A DNA stretch of 64,000 nt, taken from positions 19,064 to 83,063 of the forward strand of contig CASDWE010000002.1 of the NCBI GenBank assembly GCA_949284685.1, given 5' to 3'. The stretch comes from an uncultured bacterium. GTDB taxonomy: Bacteria; Bacillota_I; Bacilli_A; RFN20; CAG-826. The position numbers and the translations under genes were made by a program. Numbering within the stretch: position 1 is the stretch's first letter; each line of letters opens with the position of its first letter. Positions 25,857-35,569 of the stretch are shown piece after piece. Below the pieces are notes generated by a model, which had not been told where the DNA came from, did not search any database, and saw only the letters and a program-made list of their open reading frames with translations.

Positions 25857-27940
25857 TCGTCTTTTAACTCCTTACTAATGTTTATATTTTTGGAAAAATA
25901 AATAGGTAAATAAGTTGAAAAATAAGTAATAAAAAAAGAAAAAAATACTATTATGAATGGTAAAAATAATGGAATATCGAACACACTAAGAAATGGGATA
26001 TTTATTAAATCTGTTAATTGAAAAATATTAAATATTAATTTGTTAATAATCGGTTGAAATATAAAAGATAAAATGAATCCAAATATTAGCGATATAAGCA
26101 AAGTAAAAAAGTTTTCTAAAATATAAATTGAAAATAACTGCTCAATATTCATACCAAGACTAATGAAAATAGCGTTTTGTTTCTTTTTAAAGGCAAAAGT
26201 AGAAAAAGATGAAATGCCAATGATAAGTACCATGCCTATCATCATTAATATCATAAAAATAAAAACACCTATCTTAATCGCATAAACAATATCTTCGAAT
26301 GTATTTTTTAACCAATAACCATCGCAGGAAATTTCAATATCATCACTGCTATTGATAGAATCAACAAACGTATCAAAATCTTTTATCTTAGACAAGTCAT
26401 TAAGAAATATATAATGCGAAAAACTCGTTTGTTCTTCATTTCCAGATGAATTATAAATATAATCAAACCAAGTATAGTTTTTGGAATAATATTTTGACAA
26501 ATTGAGGGCTGAAATATTTTTTATATTTGAATCAAAATCTTGATAACAAAGATAAATTTTAGGCGTTGTTAAAAAATTAAATTCTCGAACTATTCCTTTA
26601 ATAAAATATAGTTTTTCAAAGACAAAATTATCAGAAATTTGTTCACCATTATCATATAAATCGAATTTAAATTCGTTAAAAAGTTTTATATTAATATATC
26701 GGCCTAAAGATGTTTTTATATTTAATTTTTCTTGTAACTTTTTATCTAATGATTCGTTTATATAGACACCGTCGCTTGCACTCATCTCTCCAGCAATTAT
26801 TAATTCATTATTAACGCAATCAAAATTATAAACAAAGGATAAACTATAACTATCTAGTTTGTAATTATCGATGTATACAGATGAATTTTCTAACAATTTA
26901 TTATAATTAATTCCAAAACTAATAAATGGATAAGGTGAAATTAAATTTGCTAGTTCGCTATGAGATAGCCTTTCCATTTTATTTAATTTTAAAAATGAGT
27001 TATCAATGTGAATTTCATCTATTTTAGAAATACTTGAAAAAGAATAATCAAATCGTGCATAAGTTTCTTTGTTTAAAAAATCATTAGAACCATTAACAAA
27101 TCCAAGAACTATAAGACTAGAAAAAATGCAAAACGAGGTCGAAAGAAAAATTAGAATATTTTTAATCTTATTGCTAAGAAGATTTTTAATTGATAATTTT
27201 ATGAAATTAAAAAAACGTATGCGAATATTTTTAAAATTAAACTTCTTTAAAGAATTATTATAGTGTAAATTATGTTTTTCCTTTAATTTTCCATCACTTA
27301 AATAAAGAATATTGTCTGCATATATCTTAATTAAGTCATAATTATGACTAATTACAATTATTAAATGCTTTTTTGATAACTCTTTTAACAATTTGATGAC
27401 CTGAATCGAATTTTTTTCATCTAACGCACCAGTTGGTTCATCACAAATTATTATTTTAGGATGGTTAATAAGACATCGTGCGATTGCGACACGCTGTTTT
27501 TCGCCACCTGATAAATTTTTACAAACCTTGTTTTCTAGTTTTCTAATATTTAATTCATCTAATATTTTTTTAGCATCTGCAACAGCGTTTGATTGTTTGT
27601 CTTGTATAATTTTTCTTGGCAATATTACATTTTCTAAAACAGTTAAATCTTCGATTAAATTATAATGTTGAAAAACCATCCCCACTATTTTTTGTCTATA
27701 ATAATTGAGATTTATTTGGTTCAATTTATTAATCTCAATATTTTTATATAATATGTGACCTTCATCTGGCTTTTCAAAACTAGCAATCAAATTAGCTAGA
27801 GTAGATTTTCCACTTCCACTTTTGCCATATAAAAAATAAAAACCTGTTTCGGAAAATTCATAGGTGATTGAATTAACAGCGTAAAAATATTGGTCTTTAT
27901 TTCTTTTGTATTTTTTTCCTACATCTATTAATTTTAACAA
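25853..27940 (-). CDS. MacB-like fused ABC transporter ATPase-permease (695 aa), TTG start
   Basis: Same plan as its downstream partner but shorter: ATPase at residues 1-220 (Walker A GKSGSGKST near 39, LSGGEKQR near 143, [12 protein letters not shown]), helix 1 at about 262-286, an outer domain of about 265 residues, and helices at about 555-580, 607-632 and 655-680. No ATG or GTG exists before Walker A in frame, so the TTG at 27940 is the likely start, with GGGGGA six bases upstream. That ribosome binding site lies in the 3' arm of a terminator-like hairpin and the TTG sits in its T-run, so expression may be gated by the hairpin. Confidence 0.86.
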   Translation of the reverse strand: MLKLIDVGKKYKRNKDQYFYAVNSITYEFSETGFYFLYGKSGSGKSTLANLIASFEKPDEGHILYKNIEINKLNQINLNYYRQKIVGMVFQHYNLIEDLTVLENVILPRKIIQDKQSNAVADAKKILDELNIRKLENKVCKNLSGGEKQRVAIARCLINHPKIIICDEPTGALDEKNSIQVIKLLKELSKKHLIIVISHNYDLIKIYADNILYLSDGKLKEKHNLHYNNSLKKFNFKNIRIRFFNFIKLSIKNLLSNKIKNILIFLSTSFCIFSSLIVLGFVNGSNDFLNKETYARFDYSFSSISKIDEIHIDNSFLKLNKMERLSHSELANLISPYPFISFGINYNKLLENSSVYIDNYKLDSYSLSFVYNFDCVNNELIIAGEMSASDGVYINESLDKKLQEKLNIKTSLGRYINIKLFNEFKFDLYDNGEQISDNFVFEKLYFIKGIVREFNFLTTPKIYLCYQDFDSNIKNISALNLSKYYSKNYTWFDYIYNSSGNEEQTSFSHYIFLNDLSKIKDFDTFVDSINSSDDIEISCDGYWLKNTFEDIVYAIKIGVFIFMILMMIGMVLIIGISSFSTFAFKKKQNAIFISLGMNIEQLFSIYILENFFTLLISLIFGFILSFIFQPIINKLIFNIFQLTDLINIPFLSVFDIPLFLPFIIVFFSFFITYFSTYLPIYFSKNINISKELKDE

Positions 27941-27969
27941 AAAAATCCCCCTAATTATTAATAGGAGGA
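27939..27969 (-). terminator. Terminator-like hairpin that overlaps the start of the ABC transporter gene
   Basis: On the minus strand TCCTCCT (27969-27963) pairs with AGGGGGA (27952-27946), a 7-bp stem with one G-T wobble that would be a mismatch on the plus strand. Seven T residues follow. It begins seven bases after the DUF951 stop codon. The 3' arm contains the ribosome binding site of the next gene and the T-run runs into its TTG start codon. Confidence 0.7.
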
Positions 27970-27975
27970 ATTTAT

Positions 27976-28197
27976 TTATTTTTCTAAAAATATTTCCTTA
28001 TCGGAGTGTTGTAATATTTTTCTTATACGATGATTGAAATGATCACGATCTATTAAAATAACATTACCACACCCTAGACACTTAATTTTTAAATCAGCAC
28101 CAAGACGAATGATTTGAAATTTTTTACACCTAGTAGAACAAGGATGTTCTTTTTTCATTTCGACTATATCGAAAAGTTGATAATCTAAATTTTTCAT
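27976..28197 (-). CDS. DUF951 family protein (YyzM-like)
   Basis: A 73-residue protein matching DUF951: 'YQLFDIVEMKKEHPCSTRCKKFQIIRLGAD' pattern (here split as DIVEMKKEHPC and IIRLGADLKIKCLGCGN), with 'LIDRDHFNHRIRKIL' after it. The three clustered cysteines (HPC and CLGC) suggest zinc binding. Function unknown; in Bacillus the gene sits next to ychF. Its ATG overlaps the fhs stop by one base (TAATG). Confidence 0.9.
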   Translation of the reverse strand: MKNLDYQLFDIVEMKKEHPCSTRCKKFQIIRLGADLKIKCLGCGNVILIDRDHFNHRIRKILQHSDKEIFLEK

Positions 28198-29816
28198 TAA
28201 ATCGGCTCATCTTCCATTTTACATGCAGCAGGTATTTTTGGTAATCCTGGCATTGTCATAATATTGCCAAGTAATACTACAACAAAATTTGCACCGCTAG
28301 ATAATGTAACATCTCGTATAGTAACTTTAAAATTTTTAGGAGTGTTTAAAAGCTTAGGATTATCAGAAAAAGATTGTGGTGTTTTTGCGATACATATAGG
28401 TGTCTTATCATAACCAAGTTCAATTATTTTTTCAATAGATTCTAATGCTTTATCAGTATATTCAATTTCACTTGCTCGATAGATTTCTTTGCAAATTGTT
28501 TCTATTTTACTGCAAATTGGTGCTTTTTCATCATAAAGATAATGAAAGTTAGAATTATTATTTTCTAATTTTTCGCTAACAACTTTCGCAAGCTCAATAC
28601 CACCTTTTGAGCCTTTTAAAAAAGAATCACAAAAAGCATACTTGTATTTATTTTCTTCTAACCAATTCTTAAATACTTTAACCTCATTTTCACTATCTTT
28701 TTCAAAATGATTAATGCAAACAACTGTATCAACACCAAACTTTTTGATGTTATCTAAATGTTGTTTCAAATTGCTAATACCGTCTAGTAAAGCACTAATA
28801 TTTTCTTTATTTAAATCATCAAAATCGACACCACCATGAAGTTTAAGTGCTCGAATTGTAGCAACCATAACAACTAAATCTGGCTTTAAATTTCCAACAC
28901 GACATTTTATATCAAAAAATTTTTCAGCACCTAAATCAGCTCCAAACCCCGCTTCAGTTACAACTATTGGAGATAATTTTAACGCCAGTTTTGTGGCTAA
29001 TAAAGAATTGCAGCCATGAGCAATATTTGCAAAAGGACCGCCGTGAATTATGCATGGATTTCCTTCTAGTGTTTGGACTAAATTAGGATTAAGTGCATCT
29101 TTCATTAGGCGATATATGGCATGTGATATTTTTAAAGATTTTAAATATATTGGTTTGTTGTCATAATCATACGCTACTAAAATGTTATTAATGCGGCTTA
29201 AAAAGTCTTCTTTATTTAATGATAAGCACATTATTGCCATCATTTCACTAGCAACAGTAATAACAAATTGTTCGCAATGAGGAATCCCTTTTTTGTCATT
29301 TTGCATTATTGTTATATTTCTTAATGCTCTATCATTCATATCTAATGCCCGATGCCATAGGATCTTATCAGGATTAATTCTTAATTCGTTTCCTTGATAA
29401 ATATGATTATCGATTACTGCACTAATTAAATTTATTGCACTAGTTAATGCGTGCATATCACCGGTAAAATGAAGATTGATTTCTTCACTTGGAATAACTC
29501 TAGCTAACCCGCCGCCAGTCGCTCCACCTTTAATACCAAAAACCGGTCCTAAAGAAGGCTCACGTAAACACAAAAGCGATTTAACACCAATACGCGAAAG
29601 ACCATCATGCAAAGCTATTGACATAGTTGTTTTACCTTCACCAGCTTTGGATGGAGTAATTGCAGTAACAAGAACTAGTTTTCCATTTTTGTTTTCTTTA
29701 ACTTCATCATATATGTCAAGCGAAATTTTAGCCTTATTTTTTCCATAAGGAATAATATATTTATCATCAATTTGTAGTTGATGTGCTACATCATAAATGT
29801 TTTTGCAATTATCCAT
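28197..29816 (-). CDS. fhs: Formate-tetrahydrofolate ligase
   Basis: A 539-residue ATP-dependent enzyme that makes 10-formyltetrahydrofolate from formate. It shows the P-loop 'AITPSKAGEGKTTMSIALHDGL', 'LREPSLGPVFGIKGGATGGG', 'FTGDMHALTSAINL' and 'GPFANIAHGCNSLLATKLAL', all family signatures. The length is a little under the usual 555. ATG 29816 is preferred; an in-frame GTG at 29825 exists. A GATAAT box nine bases before the ATG and no good ribosome binding site suggest a near-leaderless start. It is followed by DUF951 in the same unit. Confidence 0.96.
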   Translation of the reverse strand: MDNCKNIYDVAHQLQIDDKYIIPYGKNKAKISLDIYDEVKENKNGKLVLVTAITPSKAGEGKTTMSIALHDGLSRIGVKSLLCLREPSLGPVFGIKGGATGGGLARVIPSEEINLHFTGDMHALTSAINLISAVIDNHIYQGNELRINPDKILWHRALDMNDRALRNITIMQNDKKGIPHCEQFVITVASEMMAIMCLSLNKEDFLSRINNILVAYDYDNKPIYLKSLKISHAIYRLMKDALNPNLVQTLEGNPCIIHGGPFANIAHGCNSLLATKLALKLSPIVVTEAGFGADLGAEKFFDIKCRVGNLKPDLVVMVATIRALKLHGGVDFDDLNKENISALLDGISNLKQHLDNIKKFGVDTVVCINHFEKDSENEVKVFKNWLEENKYKYAFCDSFLKGSKGGIELAKVVSEKLENNNSNFHYLYDEKAPICSKIETICKEIYRASEIEYTDKALESIEKIIELGYDKTPICIAKTPQSFSDNPKLLNTPKNFKVTIRDVTLSSGANFVVVLLGNIMTMPGLPKIPAACKMEDEPI

Positions 29817-29889
29817 AAAATTCACATTATCCAGTTATATTTTTTACCGAATAATATTCTCCTTTCCAAGTTATAATTTGCCTATACAA

Positions 29890-30600
29890 CTAATCTTCTT
29901 CATTCATGAAATATTTTACGATATAGTAGCAAATAAATAAACCCGCTGCACTTGGAACCATTATCATCGAATTTGGGGTCTCAGATTTCATCAACGGATG
30001 TTCTTTTGAATGGACTGTCATAACACTTGAACAATCAATACCATTTTCGCGACATTGATGTCGTAAGGATTTTGCTAATGGGTCATCAGTAGTTTTATCT
30101 AATGGTAAAAGTTCAATCAAAGTTGGATCTAATCTATTGCCCATACCGACACTTACAACAATGGGAATGTTATGTTTGTGAGCATATTTAATAAGTGCAA
30201 CTTTACCTTTTACATCATCAACAGCATCAACTATAAAATCAATACGATATTTTCCTAAAATTTCTTCAACATTATCTTCGGTTATTCTTTCATTATGAAA
30301 TGGAGCTTCAATACCATCGGTTAAAGCACCTAAAAATGAAGCGGCAACGTCAACTTTTCTTAAATCAACATCTTCGCTAGAAAAAAGAATTTGTCGATTT
30401 AAATTTGAATATTCAACACGATCGCAATCAATCAAAACAAATTTTAAAAAACCAGAACGTGCAAGTGCTTCAAGTGCAGTGCCACCTACTCCACCAAGAC
30501 CAACGATAGCAATTCGTTTCGTCGAAAAATTATCAACATTATGTTCTCCAATTAAATTACACGTTCTTTCTTGAATTTTTTTATTAATCCCTCTTCTCAT
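29890..30600 (-). CDS. tcdA: tRNA threonylcarbamoyladenosine dehydratase
   Basis: A 236-residue E1-like (ThiF/MoeB fold) protein. It has 'IAIVGLGGVGGTALEALARSGF' for ATP binding, 'LIDCDRVEYSNLNRQI' and 'PLDKTTDDPLAKSLRHQCR', which fits TcdA (YgdL) better than ThiF or MoeB. TcdA cyclises t6A37 in tRNA to ct6A. It is co-directional with miaA, whose last codons it overlaps by 17 bases, so it belongs to the tRNA-A37 modification block. A GGAGTGG site precedes the ATG. Confidence 0.9.
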   Translation of the reverse strand: MRRGINKKIQERTCNLIGEHNVDNFSTKRIAIVGLGGVGGTALEALARSGFLKFVLIDCDRVEYSNLNRQILFSSEDVDLRKVDVAASFLGALTDGIEAPFHNERITEDNVEEILGKYRIDFIVDAVDDVKGKVALIKYAHKHNIPIVVSVGMGNRLDPTLIELLPLDKTTDDPLAKSLRHQCRENGIDCSSVMTVHSKEHPLMKSETPNSMIMVPSAAGLFICYYIVKYFMNEED

Positions 30601-31498
30601 TTTTCCACTCCTTTTTTGAATTTATAAAACTTTTTTTAAACTCACTTATATCATTATACATAATACAGGGCAGTTGGTGTTTAAAAAAAGTAATTTGTCT
30701 TTTAGCGTAACGGCGAGTTTTTTGTTTAATTGTTTCTTTTAATTCTTCCATCGTTATATTATTATCAAGAAATTGTAATGTTTCTTTTACGCCAATTGCG
30801 TTTATCGATGTTAAAGAAAAATTATGTGTCTTTCTTAAATTATCAATCTCATTTATTAATCCACAATTAATCATTTCATCAACGCGATCATTAATTTTAA
30901 AATACAATAAAATACGATCTGGATTTAAACAAATAAACTGAACATCATCATAAATAATTTTATGTTCTTGCTTTCCGACATATTCTGTTTTTGACATTTT
31001 CATTTCACGAATCAACGCCAGTGTTCGAATCACTCTTTTACGATTATTGGGATGCATTTTGAGACTTTCTTCGTAATCAAGTTGTTGTAATAATTCATAA
31101 AGTTCCACATTACTAAATTTTTCATATTCGCTTAAGTCAATTGTTTTTTCGTGTTCATAAAATTCATAATCATAAAATAATGCTCGAATATATAAACCAG
31201 TCCCACCAACAACAATCACATCTTTATTATTTTTTATAGCATCGTCAATTATGCTTCTTGCCATCTTTTGATATTGATAAACCGAAAAACATTCATCAAC
31301 GTCAACAATATCAATCATTTTATAGTGTTTGTAATATTTTGAATTTTTGCTTACTTTTGCACTTAGTATATCTAAACCTTTATAAATTTGATACGCATCG
31401 GCATTCAAAATAATAGGAAAATTATCTAAATGGTTAAAAATCCAATGTGCCAAATTAGTTTTTCCACTTGCAGTTGGACCGCATACAACATAAATCAT
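30584..31498 (-). CDS. miaA: tRNA dimethylallyltransferase
   Basis: A 304-residue protein with the P-loop 'VCGPTASGKTNLAHWI', 'VGGTGLYIRALFYDYEF' and 'HPNNRKRVIRTLALI', all MiaA hallmarks, and 'TRRYAKRQITFFKHQ' at the C-terminus. It adds the dimethylallyl group to A37 of tRNAs reading U-starting codons, using the MEP-pathway product (ispF is in this window). MiaB, encoded two genes upstream, methylthiolates the same base. The start overlaps the ricA stop (ATGA). Confidence 0.97.
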   Translation of the reverse strand: MIYVVCGPTASGKTNLAHWIFNHLDNFPIILNADAYQIYKGLDILSAKVSKNSKYYKHYKMIDIVDVDECFSVYQYQKMARSIIDDAIKNNKDVIVVGGTGLYIRALFYDYEFYEHEKTIDLSEYEKFSNVELYELLQQLDYEESLKMHPNNRKRVIRTLALIREMKMSKTEYVGKQEHKIIYDDVQFICLNPDRILLYFKINDRVDEMINCGLINEIDNLRKTHNFSLTSINAIGVKETLQFLDNNITMEELKETIKQKTRRYAKRQITFFKHQLPCIMYNDISEFKKSFINSKKEWKNEKRD

Positions 31499-31782
31499 AG
31501 TGTTTCTGTTTCCTCTTTGATTTCTAGTAACATTTTTCTTATTTCTTGTTCAACAACATTATAATTATTTATTAGTGGATGATTTTCATACATTTCCTTA
31601 TATTTTTCCAAATTGATGTAATCGTTTTTATGTGCAAAAAATTTTATATTCTTGACTAAAGATAAAATATATTCATCGCTATTGATATCATCTTTCAATT
31701 TAAAATAAGTTTTTACTAAATCACTATCGTATAATACGTCGTGTAAGTTTTTGATTGCAATAGACAAGTCAAAATCATTCAT
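31495..31782 (-). CDS. ricA: YmcA/YlbF family protein (RicA-like)
   Basis: A 95-residue all-helical protein. 'LKDDINSDEYILSLVKNIKFFA' and 'YENHPLINNYNVVEQEIRKMLLEI' follow the com_YlbF (PF06133) pattern. The assignment to YmcA (RicA) rests largely on context: in Bacillus ymcA also directly follows miaB. RicA works with RicF and RicT as the Y-complex that directs RNase Y, and rny is two genes upstream here. ATG 31782 is chosen because GGTGA is five bases before it. The start overlaps the end of miaB. Confidence 0.8.
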   Translation of the reverse strand: MNDFDLSIAIKNLHDVLYDSDLVKTYFKLKDDINSDEYILSLVKNIKFFAHKNDYINLEKYKEMYENHPLINNYNVVEQEIRKMLLEIKEETETL

Positions 31783-33226
31783 ATATTTCACCAATTAACG
31801 AATAAGTATGTGAAGAAATAATTTTAACTTTGATTATTTTCCCGATTAATGATAAGTCCTTGGAATGAAAATGAACAAGTTTGTTTTCTTCTGTATATCC
31901 TGAAAGCATTAACGGATTATTCTTAGAAGGACCATCAACTAAAACGTTGTAAACATTTCCAACCATGCTATTAGCATAATTTGAAATATGCTTTTCTAAA
32001 CACTTAACTAAACGATTAAATCGTTCATGTTTAATTTCATCTGAAACATTATCAATTAATTTTGCGGCAGGTGTACCACTTCGTGGTGAATAAATAAATG
32101 TAAACGCACTTTCATATTTAACATAATCGACCATCTTTAAAGTGTCTTCAAACTGTTCTTCAGTTTCATTTGGAAAACCGACAATGATGTCAGTGGAAAG
32201 CGTTAATCCCGGAATTTTACGTCGCATTTTATCCACTAAATCACGATATGATTGACTGTTATATCTTCTTCCCATCAATCTTAAAATTTGATCATTTCCA
32301 GATTGAACTGGAAGGTGTATAGATTTCATGATATTAGGATATTTTGCAATAACATCGATTATATCATCGCTAAAATCAAAAGGATGTGATGTTGTAAATC
32401 TAAGGCGTGGAATATTTAAATTAGCAATTTGTTCTAAAAGTTTTGCAAATGTCGAACCATCATTTAAATCTTTCCCATATGCGTTTACATTTTGACCTAA
32501 TAATGTTATTTCTTGATATCCTTGTAAAACTAGTTCGTTACATTCATTAATAATATCTTTCATTAAACGACTTCGTTCTCTTCCTCTTGTAAATGGAACA
32601 ATGCAATACGTACAAAACTTGTTACAGCCATACATAATATTAACAAATGCTTTATATTTATTTTGACGATGGCTTGGGAAATTTTCAAAAACTGAGCCGC
32701 CTTGTGATTTAACGTTCACCAAACGTTTATATCCATTTTTTAAAAGGCTAGAAAGATTGTCACAAAAATAAGGTAATTCGTGTGTTCCCAAAATTAAATT
32801 GACATGTGGATATGTATTCAATATTTTATCAACATTACTAGGCTGCTCACAAACACAGCCAATTACAGCACAAACTTGACATTTTTTTTGACGATATGAT
32901 TTGCATTGCCCAATTTCACCAAACATTTTATCGACAGCATTTTCTCTAACTGCACAGGTATTGATAACAATAATATCTGCGTCATCCATTTTTTCGGTTT
33001 GTGTCATATTCATCTCATCAAACAAACCAGCAACTATTTCGCTATCTCTTACATTTGCTTGGCAACCAAAAGTTCGAATAAAATATTTTTTATTTTTACC
33101 ATATTCCTTTAAAAAATCATCAACAACAAAGCAATCACGATGGATTATATTTTGATCATCGTTTTTTAATCTTGCATTTGTTAGGCAAGGCAAGGAAATA
33201 AAATTATCAATTTTTTTCTTCTTCAT
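31775..33226 (-). CDS. miaB: tRNA methylthiotransferase MiaB
   Basis: A 483-residue radical-SAM enzyme. The N-terminal UPF0004 domain has 'YFIRTFGCQANVRDSEIVAG' and two further cluster cysteines ('NTCAVRENAVDKMFG', 'IGCVCEQ'). The radical-SAM CxxxCxxC is in 'MYGCNKFCTYCIVPFTRGRERSR', and a C-terminal TRAM domain ends the protein. It converts i6A37 to ms2i6A37. The start at 33226 follows AGAGG with normal spacing and overlaps ymdB by 20 bases. Confidence 0.97.
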   Translation of the reverse strand: MKKKKIDNFISLPCLTNARLKNDDQNIIHRDCFVVDDFLKEYGKNKKYFIRTFGCQANVRDSEIVAGLFDEMNMTQTEKMDDADIIVINTCAVRENAVDKMFGEIGQCKSYRQKKCQVCAVIGCVCEQPSNVDKILNTYPHVNLILGTHELPYFCDNLSSLLKNGYKRLVNVKSQGGSVFENFPSHRQNKYKAFVNIMYGCNKFCTYCIVPFTRGRERSRLMKDIINECNELVLQGYQEITLLGQNVNAYGKDLNDGSTFAKLLEQIANLNIPRLRFTTSHPFDFSDDIIDVIAKYPNIMKSIHLPVQSGNDQILRLMGRRYNSQSYRDLVDKMRRKIPGLTLSTDIIVGFPNETEEQFEDTLKMVDYVKYESAFTFIYSPRSGTPAAKLIDNVSDEIKHERFNRLVKCLEKHISNYANSMVGNVYNVLVDGPSKNNPLMLSGYTEENKLVHFHSKDLSLIGKIIKVKIISSHTYSLIGEIYE

Positions 33227-34007
33227 TAGCAAAAACCTCTTTAATTGTAATAATATCTTTGCAAAAGTTGCTTTCTTCATCAAATTTCAACAAAACAGCA
33301 TTAAATAACAAATCGTCATTTTCATTAATTTCAAAACGACCATTTTTTCCAAAAATAATCTTATTTATAACACTATCTTTTTCAAAACCGATAACAGAAT
33401 TATAACCTCCACACATCCCAACATCACTAATAAAAGCTGTGTGTTTTTCTAAAATTTTTCCATCATTAGTTTGCACATGTGTATGGGTACCTAAAACTGC
33501 AGAAACAAGTCCATCTAAAGCATACGCTAAACATTGCTTTTCACTAGTAGATTCAGCATGAAAATCTACTATATGTATATCAGCGGGTTCCTCATTATCA
33601 ATAACATCTTTAATAGAAAGATAAGGATTATTTACTTCTTCATTAATAAATGCAGAGCCCAATAAATTTGTCACACGCACTTTAAGGTGATTAAATTTAA
33701 AAACAAAACTTCCGACACCAGGATAAGGACGAATGATATTTAAAGGACGAATGATATTATCGACTTGAGTAATATATCTTTTGATTTCTGCTTTATTATC
33801 AAAATGATTCCCTAAAGTTATAACATCAACACCACTGTCAATTAATTCATCATAATGTTTTTCCAAAAGACCTCGGCCATGTGAAGCGTTTTCACCATTA
33901 GCAATAACAAAATCGACTTGATTTTTTTTACAAACCAAATCGATTCCTTTTTTTGCGGCTTTTCTTCCGCTTTTTCCAACAATATCACCTATAAATAGAA
34001 TATTCAT
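33207..34007 (-). CDS. ymdB: YmdB-family metallophosphoesterase
   Basis: A 266-residue calcineurin-like phosphoesterase (TIGR00282). Metal motifs are 'FIGDIVGKSGRKA', 'ANGENASHGRGL', 'VITLGNHFDNK', 'VDFHAESTSEK' and 'LGTHTHVQTND'. Bacillus YmdB hydrolyses 2',3'-cyclic nucleotides and influences biofilm and motility choice; it always follows rny. The start overlaps the rny stop by one base (TAATG). Confidence 0.95.
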   Translation of the reverse strand: MNILFIGDIVGKSGRKAAKKGIDLVCKKNQVDFVIANGENASHGRGLLEKHYDELIDSGVDVITLGNHFDNKAEIKRYITQVDNIIRPLNIIRPYPGVGSFVFKFNHLKVRVTNLLGSAFINEEVNNPYLSIKDVIDNEEPADIHIVDFHAESTSEKQCLAYALDGLVSAVLGTHTHVQTNDGKILEKHTAFISDVGMCGGYNSVIGFEKDSVINKIIFGKNGRFEINENDDLLFNAVLLKFDEESNFCKDIITIKEVFANEEEKN

Positions 34008-35569
34008 TATTTTGCTGTTTCAATCGCGCGATATTCTCTTATAACACTTACCTTGATTTGACCAGGATATGTCATCTCGTTTTCAATTCTATCTTTAATT
34101 GAACGAGCTAAATTAAATGCACCCAAATCATCTATTTTGTCAGGAATGACCATAACTCGAATTTCGCGTCCTGATTGCATAGCATAAGATTGATAAACGC
34201 CATCGTATGATTTACAAAGTTCTTCAAGTTGCTCAATACGTTTAACATATGATTCAAGCGTTTCGCTTCTCGCACCAGGTCTAGCAGCGGATAATGTATC
34301 AGCAGCTTGAACGATATGCGATATGACACAATTAGCAGGAACATCTCCATGATGAGATTCAATAGCGTTAATTACAACATCTGGTTCGCCATATTTTCTA
34401 GCTAGTCTAGCACCAATTTCAACGTGACTGCCATCAACTTCAAAATCAGCAGCCTTTCCGATATCGTGCAATAATCCTGCTCTTTTTGCTAAGTTTTGAT
34501 CCAAACCTAATTCAGCCGCCATAATGCCTGATAAATAAGCAACTTCCAAACTATGGTCATAAGCATTTTGTCCATAACTTGTACGATATTTTAAACGACC
34601 AACATAATTTAATAATTCTTTATTTATACGTGGTAATCCTAATCTAAATGCAGCTTCTTCACCAGCTTTTTTAATTTGTTCTTCAACTTCTTTTTTTGCT
34701 TTATTAGATAATTCTTCTATTCTTCCTGGCTGTATACGTCCATCTTTTATCAAGGCTTCTAAAGTAAGACGAGCAATTTCTCTTCTAATCGGATTAAAGC
34801 AAGAAATAGTGATAACTTCTGGAGTGTCATCAATAATTAAATCGACACCTAATAATTGTTCTAAAGAACGAATATTACGACCTTCACGACCTATAATTCT
34901 TCCTTTCATCTCATCGTTTGGTAAGGCTACAGCATAAACAGTTCTTTCGTTTGTAGATTCTTGAGCAAATCTAGACATCGCTAGTGATAAAATTTCAACG
35001 GCTTTCGCGTCACATTTTTCATTTGCTTCATCTTCTTTATTTTTGATATAAACTGATATTTCTTGTGCCATTTTACTTTCAACACGACGGAAGATTTCAT
35101 CGCGAGCTTCTTGAATAGACATATTGGAAACTTTTTCAAGTTCATTAATAATTCCATCTATTTTTTCTTGTAAAATTTTCTCTTTTTTGGCATTTTCATT
35201 AATTTGGCGCGTTAATGAATCATTTTTTTGATCAATTAAAGTTTCTTTATTTGTCAAAATACTATCACGTCGATCAATATTTTGTTCGCGTTGTAACAAA
35301 CGATTTTCGGTTTGTGCTAATTCATTGCGTTTTTCTTTAATTTCCTTTTCGGCTTCTAGTTTTAATTCGGCAACACTTTGTTTACCATCAATTTGTGCAT
35401 TTTTAACGATTCTATCTGCTTTTACCTCTGCGTCATGAATAATTTTTAGACTTTTTTTATTGCTAACTTTTTCTCTAAAATATGGAACTAGGAAGAAAAT
35501 TCCAACACCTAAAGCAATTCCCGCAACAGCGGCAACAACAATTAAAGTAATAGCTAAACTCAAATCCAT
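34007..35569 (-). CDS. rny: Ribonuclease Y
   Basis: A 520-residue membrane-anchored endoribonuclease that starts mRNA decay. It has an N-terminal membrane helix (about 5-28), a long charged coiled coil (about 35-190), a KH domain with '[23 protein letters not shown]', and an HD domain with '[11 protein letters not shown]' and 'ESHHGDVP'. The end '[14 protein letters not shown]' is typical. An AAAGGAG site precedes the ATG. Its leader of about 150 bases contains three hairpins, and it heads rny-ymdB-miaB-ricA-miaA-tcdA. Confidence 0.97.
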   Translation of the reverse strand: MDLSLAITLIVVAAVAGIALGVGIFFLVPYFREKVSNKKSLKIIHDAEVKADRIVKNAQIDGKQSVAELKLEAEKEIKEKRNELAQTENRLLQREQNIDRRDSILTNKETLIDQKNDSLTRQINENAKKEKILQEKIDGIINELEKVSNMSIQEARDEIFRRVESKMAQEISVYIKNKEDEANEKCDAKAVEILSLAMSRFAQESTNERTVYAVALPNDEMKGRIIGREGRNIRSLEQLLGVDLIIDDTPEVITISCFNPIRREIARLTLEALIKDGRIQPGRIEELSNKAKKEVEEQIKKAGEEAAFRLGLPRINKELLNYVGRLKYRTSYGQNAYDHSLEVAYLSGIMAAELGLDQNLAKRAGLLHDIGKAADFEVDGSHVEIGARLARKYGEPDVVINAIESHHGDVPANCVISHIVQAADTLSAARPGARSETLESYVKRIEQLEELCKSYDGVYQSYAMQSGREIRVMVIPDKIDDLGAFNLARSIKDRIENEMTYPGQIKVSVIREYRAIETAK

